From JALHTG01 sp964653695 (GTDB taxonomy: Archaea; Thermoproteota; Bathyarchaeia; 40CM-2-53-6; JALHTG01): a DNA stretch of 11,967 bases. A program made the translations under genes and the position numbers. Positions 6,730-11,967 of this stretch are shown in pieces (position 1 is the first letter of the stretch; the number at the start of each line of letters is the position of its first letter). A model generated the notes under the pieces. It was not told the DNA's origin and did no database searches. It worked only from the letters and a program-made list of their open reading frames with translations. The stretch spans positions 1 through 11,967 of the forward strand of contig CAZZFQ010000043.1 in the NCBI GenBank assembly GCA_964653695.1, read 5' to 3'.

Positions 6730-8025
6730 ATGAGTTCTACTAGAAAGACTATGGCGACAGTGCTGTTGGCGGTAATCTGCATCGCGGCTGGTTGGGGCGT
6801 AGGTTATGCGACAGCTCCCCCGAAAGAAGTAGTCAAAGAGACCGTGGTCACCAAGGAGCTAAAGGTGCCACTTCTGAAAGGAGATATTCTGATAGGATAT
6901 ATCGCTGCTTCGGCAGGTCACGTTGAGAACACTCTGCCAGCAGTGAAGCTGGCGTTCGACGACGTAAATGCGTACGTTAAATCAATGGGAGTTGACGTGA
7001 CATTCAAGCTACTAGCTGAAGCTGCTGAGGGCTCAGCTGTAACAGCCCTTGAGAAGGCTCAGGCCCTTTACACAAGAGGCGTAAGATTCATTGTTGGTTC
7101 AAACTGGAGTTCACAGTGTAAGGCTATTCTCGAGTACGCTGACAAGAATAAGATCATTATGATCAGTGACGGCTCTACTTCGCCGATGCTGGCGATAGCA
7201 AACGACTATCTGTTCAGGCTACCAGCTACTGATGAAACGCAGTGTCAGGCTCTCTCGGTGGGTGTATTACAGGAAATAGGAGTGAAGGCGCTAGTGGTCC
7301 TGCAAAGAGCTGATGCATGGGGCGACGGAAACTATGAGTACATAAGCAAGTTCTTCCCGGCGGTCGGAGGAGTCATCTTTGAGCGCGTCAGATACAGTGG
7401 AGACAAGACGGAGTTTTCAGCGGAAGTGAAGGCACTATCCGATGTGGTTACTAAAGCGACAACTCAGTATGGCAAGGGAAAGGTGGCGATCGCTGTCTGG
7501 AGCTTCGATGAAATAGTGCCGATCGTAACTGAAGCGGCAAACTACCCGATCCTGTTTGAAGTTCCATGGATAGGTTCCAACGGAATAACGCGTTCAACGA
7601 GGCTGATTGGGGAGGCTAAAGGACCTGCCTTGAAGATGAAGATTCTGAGCATGATGATAGGAGTAACCAAGTCAAGCAAGTTCGCCTCCTTCAGCGAGCG
7701 ATACATGAAGCTCATCGGTATGGAACCAGGGGCCTACGTGACCTTCGCCTACGACGCTGTATGGCTTTTTGCAAAATCTATACTTGAGGTCGGAGAGTAC
7801 AACTCCGAAAAGGTTCATAAAATACTGCCTAGGATCGCGGAGGATTACTTTGGAGCCGGAGGATGGTACAAGCTTAACGAATACGGCGACAGATTTGGGG
7901 CAACCTTCGAGGTATGGACCGTGGTCGACGAGAAAGGCATGCCTACGTGGAAGCATGCATCTGTATTCGACATGGCTACCGGAAAAGCTACATGGGTACT
8001 AAAGCCGCCGTGGGTCAGCACTTAA
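6730..8025 (+). CDS. Amino acid ABC transporter substrate-binding protein, Leu/Ile/Val-binding type, membrane-anchored
   Basis: 431 residues, periplasmic-binding-protein type I fold (LivJ/LivK family), presenting amino acids or related small molecules to the importer on the outer face of the membrane. Residues 8-27 are a hydrophobic N-terminal anchor. There is no lipobox (Cys17 is preceded by Ile16 and is not in a usual context), so anchoring is by the helix. A charged linker at 31-50 (KEVVKETVVTKE) leads to lobe 1, starting with ILIGYIAASAGH (53-64). FIVGSNWSSQ (120-129) and IIMISDGSTSPML (142-154) are the ligand-facing loops seen in this family; VTFAYDAVWLFAKSI (337-351) is the conserved late helix. 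The ligand is not fixed by the sequence and could be branched-chain amino acids, amides or urea. The stop lies 13 bases from the convergent livM-like stop. Confidence 0.92.
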   Translation: MSSTRKTMATVLLAVICIAAGWGVGYATAPPKEVVKETVVTKELKVPLLKGDILIGYIAASAGHVENTLPAVKLAFDDVNAYVKSMGVDVTFKLLAEAAEGSAVTALEKAQALYTRGVRFIVGSNWSSQCKAILEYADKNKIIMISDGSTSPMLAIANDYLFRLPATDETQCQALSVGVLQEIGVKALVVLQRADAWGDGNYEYISKFFPAVGGVIFERVRYSGDKTEFSAEVKALSDVVTKATTQYGKGKVAIAVWSFDEIVPIVTEAANYPILFEVPWIGSNGITRSTRLIGEAKGPALKMKILSMMIGVTKSSKFASFSERYMKLIGMEPGAYVTFAYDAVWLFAKSILEVGEYNSEKVHKILPRIAEDYFGAGGWYKLNEYGDRFGATFEVWTVVDEKGMPTWKHASVFDMATGKATWVLKPPWVST

Positions 8026-8038
8026 CAAGCGTTATCCC

Positions 8039-9103
8039 CTACCCCTTCTTTTTTTGTTTGGAAACATCTTCGTAGCTTAGACCCCTAATCTTGGTTGGCT
8101 TCTCTGGGACTAAGCCCTGTGGACGATATATCATCACCAAAATAAGGAAAGCACTCATCATGAGCATCTCGAGCCAGATGGTTTCGATAGGCACATAAGC
8201 CTGAATGTCATGTTTGAAAATTACGATAGATCTCCTAACAAGTACAAATATGAGTACGCCGGCCAACGTCCCCATATTGTTGCCTTTCCCCCCAAGCATG
8301 ATCATCAGCCATGGGTAGAAAGTCCAGTCAGTTCTCACGTACGCCGTGGCCATCACTGCTTGGCTGTAGAAGGCGTAGAGTACACCAGACAGTGACGCGA
8401 TGACTGAGCCCAAGACAACGACTGTCGTCTTTATTTTCACGATATCTTTGCCTAAGCACTCCACGATAGTCTCGTTCTCCCTTACCGCTCTGATTAGGCG
8501 TCCGAATGGCGAACTCATCATCAATTCCACGACTAGAAACACGAGTGCAGCTGTGCACACGAACACTAGAGGAACCCCTATCCATTGAAGATTGCCCATC
8601 CACGCAAAGACGTTGGGAACGTGAACCCAGAACGTGCCACCAACAAGCGGATAGTAATTCTCTCCGATTATCCTAATGGCTTCAGCCATAGCGATCAATG
8701 CCATCATCAAGTATGTCGCCCCGAGTCTATTGGCCGGGTAAGACGCTACGAAACCCAATCCAGCACAGACGAGGAATGAAATGGCTACAATCACCAGGAA
8801 AAGCATGATTCCTCCTAATGGGTCTGACGCCAACCGTTGGTTGATCATGGCTGTTATTTCAGAATTCTGCAGCATGAAGTCCATGTCCGAGCCTACCCCA
8901 TAATAGAGCCTTGCAATCCGGCCTAACAGTGCGCCAGTCACGTAGGCTCCGCCAGCAACGGATAAAACCAATCCAAAGTTCGGAATCCCACCATATCCGT
9001 ATTGGACGTTTAGGGATATGGACGCTATGAAATACAAGATGAAATAGATCGTGACATCCATGATCAATGTCACGAGAAGCTGATACAATTCAGAGCTAAA
9101 CAT
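8039..9103 (-). CDS. livM: Branched-chain amino acid ABC transporter permease, LivM-like
   Basis: Membrane-spanning half of the importer, 354 residues from ATG 9103. Seen: about eight or more hydrophobic helices; the N-terminal family block SLNVQYGYGGIPNFG (30-44); the cytoplasmic loop RAVRENETIVECLGKD (205-220), which matches the RAxRENxxxAxxLG coupling segment that contacts the ATPases; LGGKGNNMGTLAGV (270-283); and the closing YRPQGLVPEKP (326-336). The tail KQKKKG is unusually basic. A TTG at 9121 would give six more residues, but ATG 9103 is preferred because GAGG lies six bases before it. From that ATG the gene overlaps the end of the livH-like gene by eight bases, implying coupled translation. 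Confidence 0.93.
   Translation of the reverse strand: MFSSELYQLLVTLIMDVTIYFILYFIASISLNVQYGYGGIPNFGLVLSVAGGAYVTGALLGRIARLYYGVGSDMDFMLQNSEITAMINQRLASDPLGGIMLFLVIVAISFLVCAGLGFVASYPANRLGATYLMMALIAMAEAIRIIGENYYPLVGGTFWVHVPNVFAWMGNLQWIGVPLVFVCTAALVFLVVELMMSSPFGRLIRAVRENETIVECLGKDIVKIKTTVVVLGSVIASLSGVLYAFYSQAVMATAYVRTDWTFYPWLMIMLGGKGNNMGTLAGVLIFVLVRRSIVIFKHDIQAYVPIETIWLEMLMMSAFLILVMIYRPQGLVPEKPTKIRGLSYEDVSKQKKKG
8046..8059 (+). terminator. T-rich transcription terminator after the binding-protein gene
   Basis: About 20 bases past the binding-protein stop the plus strand reads TTCTTTTTTTGTTT, with seven consecutive T at 8049-8055. Archaeal RNA polymerase terminates at such U-tracts without needing a hairpin. 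The tract is also coding: on the other strand it encodes the Lys-rich C-terminus of the livM-like permease. Confidence 0.5.
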
Positions 9104-10061
9104 TTGTGCCTCGCCTGGCAAATTCGGATGAAACAGCCGCTACGCGCTTAATCCTGCTAGCCTGTACTTTTTCGACTACTCCTGCGATTCCCTGAGTGGC
9201 TCCGATAAGTATTATGAACATAGCTATCAACGGTACTAGTGGTCTATATGGTGCGATCCATAGCCCGAATAAGTCCATCAAGAAGATTGTACCCAGAATT
9301 TCTGTCAACCCGATTATGTAGCCCCCAACCATGGCTCCGTAGATGCTTGACAGTCCACCTACAACGCTGGCAGAAAAGACGCTTGTCATCAACCCTGATC
9401 CCGTGGCTGGAAGCGATTGAAACCACAGGGGCAGCAGTGAGCCAGCAATACCAGCAAGACCGCCAGTGACAAGCCACGAGACTAGAGACACACGCTCGGC
9501 ATCTATGCCAAGTGTGACCGCCAAATCGGCGTTTTCAACCACAGCCCTCGTTGCGATGCCGAACTTCGTCTTCGTTAACACTAGATGAAGCGTTGCAACC
9601 ATCCCAATAGTGAGCGCTGTTGAGACAAAAAACACGCCAGGAACCTCGAGAATAGTCACGTCCCTATCTCTAAAAAGAAAGACGCGAGCATACATCCCCA
9701 CGATCCCTCGCAGGTAATCGGCGTATATGTTAATCGCCGCAAATATCATGATTTCAAGAGCTACCGTTGCTATGGAGAGCGATATTAGGGACTCACCCCG
9801 CTTCTTCAACGTTTGAATCACTCCTCTGTAGATGAGGGCTGAAACAAGGCCACATACGAGAAATGCAATTGGGACAGACACGTATGGACTAAGGTCGAGG
9901 ATCCTCACCACAGTCAGACACACGTATATTCCTACTCCAGCTATTGCGCCGTGCGCGAAGTTGGGTACCTTGGCTGTCATGTAGGCGAATGTGAATCCGA
10001 TGCTGAGCAACATTAGTAGGTTAGCGTAGATGATAGCACTAAGGAAATAGGCCGGAATCAT
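9096..10061 (-). CDS. livH: Branched-chain amino acid ABC transporter permease, LivH-like
   Basis: Second permease subunit, 321 residues, with about eight hydrophobic helices. Family signatures: NFAHGAIAGVGIY at 34-46 (the LivH FNFAHG block), the cytoplasmic coupling loop RAVVENADLAVTLGID at 172-187 followed by GGLAGIAG at 200-207, and VVGGLSSIYGAMVGG at 233-247. It pairs with the LivM-like subunit to form the translocation pore for the substrate delivered by the binding protein at 6730-8025. ATG 10061 is preceded by TAGGAAG on the minus strand, a modest ribosome site. This gene is first in a two-gene unit with the livM-like gene; the promoter most likely lies in the 10062-10220 spacer. The C-terminus is basic (SRIKRVAA, RRGTNV). 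Confidence 0.93.
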   Translation of the reverse strand: MIPAYFLSAIIYANLLMLLSIGFTFAYMTAKVPNFAHGAIAGVGIYVCLTVVRILDLSPYVSVPIAFLVCGLVSALIYRGVIQTLKKRGESLISLSIATVALEIMIFAAINIYADYLRGIVGMYARVFLFRDRDVTILEVPGVFFVSTALTIGMVATLHLVLTKTKFGIATRAVVENADLAVTLGIDAERVSLVSWLVTGGLAGIAGSLLPLWFQSLPATGSGLMTSVFSASVVGGLSSIYGAMVGGYIIGLTEILGTIFLMDLFGLWIAPYRPLVPLIAMFIILIGATQGIAGVVEKVQASRIKRVAAVSSEFARRGTNV

Positions 10062-10102
10062 CTTCCTATCCCTGAATTTTCCCCTCTTGTGTCAGCGCCA
10101 AC

Positions 10103-10199
10103 CGACCCTCAACGCGTTCAAAACCGAACTCAAACAATAAAGAGCGAAAGGCGCGACAAGCAAAATGGTATTCACTCAAGGGTTTTCGACTGAGGGTTG
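10103..10199. repeat. Inverted repeat in the livH upstream region
   Basis: ACCCTCA (10105-10111) pairs with TGAGGGT (10191-10197), and AAAACC (10120-10125) pairs with GGTTTT (10181-10186), in the correct nested order. C10103-G10199 adds a pair, and G10104/T10198 is a G-U pair if transcribed from the plus strand. That gives 13 Watson-Crick pairs in two blocks plus an end pair, an internal loop of 8 and 4 bases, and a 55-base loop. It could be an mRNA leader structure or a pair of operator half-sites. Confidence 0.4.
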
Positions 10200-10207
10200 T
10201 CCCCTGT

Positions 10208-10219
10208 TAATATTTAAGT
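10208..10219 (-). promoter_or_regulatory. Strong TATA-like element, probable livH-livM promoter (nearly symmetric)
   Basis: The minus strand reads ACTTAAATATTA with purine-rich GTGAAAGG ahead of it as a possible BRE. It is the best TATA match in the window. Transcription leftward would begin near 10188 and give a leader of about 125 bases before livH, much longer than for the other genes. The element is nearly symmetric and could also fire rightward toward the micro-ORF at 10253. Confidence 0.5.
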
Positions 10220-10252
10220 CCTTTCACCGGTCTCTCTGCAGCTCAGCTGAAC

Positions 10253-10315
10253 ATGTATGAAGTTATTGGAGAGGAGATGAAACGAAAGCTTCCGAAGAGA
10301 TACTACCAGACATAG
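10253..10315 (+). CDS. Possible 20-codon micro-ORF
   Basis: ATG to TAG encodes MYEVIGEEMKRKLPKRYYQT, a basic peptide. It lies about 14 bases after the transcript start predicted if the element at 10208-10219 works rightward. There is no ribosome site. It may equally be chance; I know of no homologue. Confidence 0.12.
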   Translation: MYEVIGEEMKRKLPKRYYQT

Positions 10316-10399
10316 GGGTCTGTCGGCCGGGTGCCTCCTAGCGAGATCAGTTTGAAAACTCGTCGAATGCCCTGTCTCCACCGGTCCAGCCGGAGATGG

Positions 10400-11443
10400 C
10401 TACTTGTACCAGTTGAGGCTTTCCTTGACGTAATCGATGAATGAGGTGAAAAAGTCCTTGACCTCAGGGCTCATGTTAGTTTCTGAGATCAGCTTCTTAG
10501 CTGAGTCGGCATGTTCTCTGGAGCGTTTCTTGGCGGCCTCTAAGGCTCCACAATCCGATATCACCTTTCTTATTCTGTCCAGATCTTCCAAAGGGCCCAC
10601 GTGAGCTGCACTCTCGATCATTTCTAGCTGCGCCGGATCTGCCATCATGTACGTATAGACAATGTGCAACGGCTTCTTATGCTTGGATATGTCCCCACCC
10701 GGCTTTCTACCGTACTGCTCCTCGGATGCGAAGGTATCGATTACGTCATCTTGGATGTCGAAGCAATAGCCAATATGCTCGCCCGCCTCTCGCAACAACT
10801 GAAGATCTCTGTCCGATGCGTCTGCTAGCACGGCGCCCATGAGCAGCGAGGCTTTGAAGAGCGACGCAGCCCTCTCTGAAGCCATAACATACCACTCGTT
10901 CACGTCTGGCTTCTTGTACTCGAACAAGAGGTCTAAGACTTGACTTTCATTCACCGCTTGAAAAGCATCATTGAGCAGGTTCAAAACCTGAACTATCTTA
11001 TCCGGTTCGAAGCCTGAACCGCTAAAGGCCTTAAGCGCCAGGGTGTACAGGATGTTGCCCGCGAAAACTGCTGAACTATCTCCAAACTTAGAATCGTGCT
11101 CCTGAGAATACTTCTTGTGGATAGCGCTGCCTCCACGCCTCACCTCATCGTCGTCAACGAGGTCATCATGCACAAGTATAGAGTGGCGGTAAAGCTCCAT
11201 GCCAGCGCAAACACTCAGGATTCGATCATCAACTTCCTTATTGAAGCCCTTGTAGGCTAGTAGGGTGCTGCACGAGGCCAACCTCTTTCCCCTTCTGGAT
11301 GTATACTCGTGGAGATCCACATACATTCCACCAATGAAGTCATGGTACTCCTTTCTGTCTTTGGTTTCTTTTTCGAAGAAGTCGGCTACCCTCTTTTCGA
11401 TCATAAGACCGTACCTGTCTAATGTCTTCTCCCAAGCAGACAT
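10400..11443 (-). CDS. Polyprenyl (geranylgeranyl or longer) diphosphate synthase
   Basis: Trans-prenyltransferase that condenses isopentenyl diphosphate onto allylic diphosphates, giving the isoprenoid chains of archaeal ether lipids or quinone tails; soluble, magnesium-dependent. 347 residues. The substrate-side region GKRLASC (52-58) carries the conserved GKR motif. The first Asp-rich motif is DDLVD (93-97) followed by RRGG (102-105). The second is DIQDDVID (229-236), followed by GRKPGGDISKHKKPL (245-259), the Lys-containing diphosphate-binding stretch. The chain-length position five residues before the first motif is Ser88, where short-chain enzymes usually have an aromatic residue; Tyr85 lies one turn further away. 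The product may therefore be longer than C20, but this cannot be settled by reading. ATG 11443 has no clear ribosome site. The gene follows the aldo/keto reductase and a possible micro-ORF on the same strand and may be co-transcribed with them. Confidence 0.92.
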   Translation of the reverse strand: MSAWEKTLDRYGLMIEKRVADFFEKETKDRKEYHDFIGGMYVDLHEYTSRRGKRLASCSTLLAYKGFNKEVDDRILSVCAGMELYRHSILVHDDLVDDDEVRRGGSAIHKKYSQEHDSKFGDSSAVFAGNILYTLALKAFSGSGFEPDKIVQVLNLLNDAFQAVNESQVLDLLFEYKKPDVNEWYVMASERAASLFKASLLMGAVLADASDRDLQLLREAGEHIGYCFDIQDDVIDTFASEEQYGRKPGGDISKHKKPLHIVYTYMMADPAQLEMIESAAHVGPLEDLDRIRKVISDCGALEAAKKRSREHADSAKKLISETNMSPEVKDFFTSFIDYVKESLNWYK

Positions 11444-11494
11444 ACATTCTTACACTCAAACTGGAGCTGAGCATCATTCTTCTAGATCTTCGCA

Positions 11495-11593
11495 CTATTT
11501 CCTGATCAGTTGTTTACGAACGCGTGCTCCTCCGGCCTCCCTAACTGCTTGGTTCAGTATTACTGTGACTCCAGATATTGCCGCCAGTACCAT
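11495..11593 (-). CDS. Possible 32-residue hydrophobic micro-protein
   Basis: ATG 11593 to TAG 11495 encodes a peptide that begins with a hydrophobic stretch (MVLAAISGVTVIL) and ends strongly basic (RVRKQLIRK), a membrane-peptide-like layout. GTG at 11602 would add three residues. The frame is the same as that of the aldo/keto reductase upstream and is open right from its TAG stop at 11609-11611. No ribosome site is seen. It sits between two same-strand genes, so it would be transcribed with them. It could also be a shadow or a remnant of a longer gene. Confidence 0.3.
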   Translation of the reverse strand: MVLAAISGVTVILNQAVREAGGARVRKQLIRK

Positions 11594-11608
11594 TGGTGGC
11601 ACAATTGG

Positions 11609-11967
11609 CTAGCTGTGTCCCATTATGGGGTGCGGTTTGTACGGCGCCTCCAGCTGGCGAATATCATCGGGTCCAAGGCGCATGTTCAGGGCTTCAACTG
11701 CTTCCTCTATGTGCCGCACGTTTGTCGCTCCGACTATCGGAGCCACCACTCCTTTGTGAAGCAGCCAGGCGAGGGCGATTTGAGACGGTGCCGCATCTTT
11801 TTCTTTGGCCACTCTCACAACTTCTTCTAAGACGTCGAAGTCTTCTGGTTTGAAGAACCTCTCGGCAAGGTTTGGATCAGTGCGATAACGTGCTGAGTCC
11901 GGTGTCTTCCCGCGCGTGTACTTGCCTGTCAGGAAGCCTCTTGCCAGTGGGCTCCAGGGGATCAACC
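11609..11967 (-). CDS. Aldo/keto reductase, C-terminal part (partial)
   Basis: About 119 C-terminal residues of an NADPH-dependent aldo/keto reductase (TIM-barrel), cut by the right edge. Family signs: IPWSPLARGFLTGKY near the visible start, RFFKPEDFDVLEEV, the helix AAPSQIALAWLL, and the NADPH-binding block PIVGATNVRHIEEAVEAL. The protein ends with PYKPHPIMGHS, the normal terminus of YajO/AKR11-12-like enzymes, so the TAG stop is natural and not a truncation. The catalytic Asp-Tyr-Lys-His tetrad lies outside the window. The substrate is unknown; family enzymes reduce aldehydes and ketones to alcohols in the cytosol. The TTG codon at 11965 is internal (the usual GLIPWSPL context), not a start. 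Confidence 0.9.
   Translation of the reverse strand, partial: LIPWSPLARGFLTGKYTRGKTPDSARYRTDPNLAERFFKPEDFDVLEEVVRVAKEKDAAPSQIALAWLLHKGVVAPIVGATNVRHIEEAVEALNMRLGPDDIRQLEAPYKPHPIMGHS

Larger units (their letters stand above)
10062..10399. other. 338-base spacer between livH and the polyprenyl synthase gene
   Basis: The spacer lies upstream of livH and downstream of the polyprenyl synthase, both on the minus strand. It holds a TATA-like element at 10208-10219, an inverted repeat with arms at 10103-10125 and 10181-10199, a second weak TATA-like stretch on the minus strand near 10134-10141 (CTTTATTG), a possible plus-strand micro-ORF at 10253-10315, a small hairpin CAGAC/GTCTG at 10307-10322, and a GC-rich stretch just after the polyprenyl synthase stop. 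I see no tRNA, no box C/D pair of good quality and no conserved gene. Confidence 0.5.

Noticed and set aside
6730..6790. Lipoprotein signal in the binding protein (Cys17)
   Set aside because: The residues before Cys17 (Val-Ile) do not fit a lipobox, and the hydrophobic stretch continues past it, so a helix anchor is more likely.
10375..10400. Hairpin just downstream of the polyprenyl synthase stop (TCTCC/GGAGA)
   Set aside because: Only five pairs are contiguous with a 12-base loop and no U-tract follows, so a terminator call is not supported.
11609..11611. TAG as a pyrrolysine codon in the aldo/keto reductase
   Set aside because: The enzyme ends with the normal family terminus right before the TAG, and TAG also serves as the stop of several other genes here (2380-3105, livM, livH, the polyprenyl synthase).
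1..11967. tRNA, rRNA, CRISPR array, insertion sequence or phage genes
   Set aside because: I looked for T-loop motifs, regularly spaced repeats, transposase motifs and terminal inverted repeats in the gaps and found none that hold up. Archaeal tRNAs with introns could be missed by eye.

Overview
The window looks like a chromosome segment from an archaeon, most likely of the Thermoproteota/TACK side (a Bathyarchaeia- or Thaumarchaeota-like lineage would fit, but this is inference). Reasons: TATA-like elements (variants of TTTAA, CTTAAG, TTTATA) sit about 35-50 bases ahead of several starts; GTG and TTG starts are used and GGTGA/GAGG ribosome sites occur; an isoprenoid diphosphate synthase resembles those of archaeal lipid synthesis; and the binding protein and a peptidase are held by membrane helices. 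No rRNA, tRNA, CRISPR array, transposase or phage gene is visible.

Layout. Left end, minus strand: N-terminal part of a class III PLP aminotransferase (1-452, cut by the window) and a secreted, membrane-anchored family C69 peptidase (589-2091). A 288-base divergent spacer leads to a plus-strand double-anchored protein with Thr-rich linkers (2380-3105). It converges on diaminopimelate epimerase dapF (3102-3962, minus), with the two stop codons overlapping. Next is a minus-strand coiled-coil protein (4076-4951, start uncertain because a second open frame overlaps its N-terminus).

The centre is a complete branched-chain/hydrophobic amino acid ABC importer (HAAT/Liv type). Two ATPases (5169-5915, 5923-6633) and the binding protein (6730-8025) lie on the plus strand. 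The two permeases (livM-like 8039-9103, livH-like 9096-10061) lie on the minus strand. The importer is therefore split into two convergent transcription units that meet at about 8030. A 338-base spacer (10062-10399) holds a strong TATA element, an inverted repeat and a possible 20-codon micro-ORF.

Right end, minus strand: a polyprenyl diphosphate synthase (10400-11443), a possible 32-residue hydrophobic micro-protein (11495-11593) and the C-terminal part of an aldo/keto reductase (11609 to the window edge).

Taken together, surface peptidase, amino acid importer and aminotransferase suggest uptake and catabolism of peptides and amino acids. DapF indicates lysine synthesis by the diaminopimelate route. 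The polyprenyl synthase supplies isoprenoid chains. Most of the window is ordinary metabolism. The least explained items are the Thr-rich twin-anchor protein, the stalked C69 peptidase, the two-frame conflict upstream of the coiled-coil gene and the two micro-ORFs.
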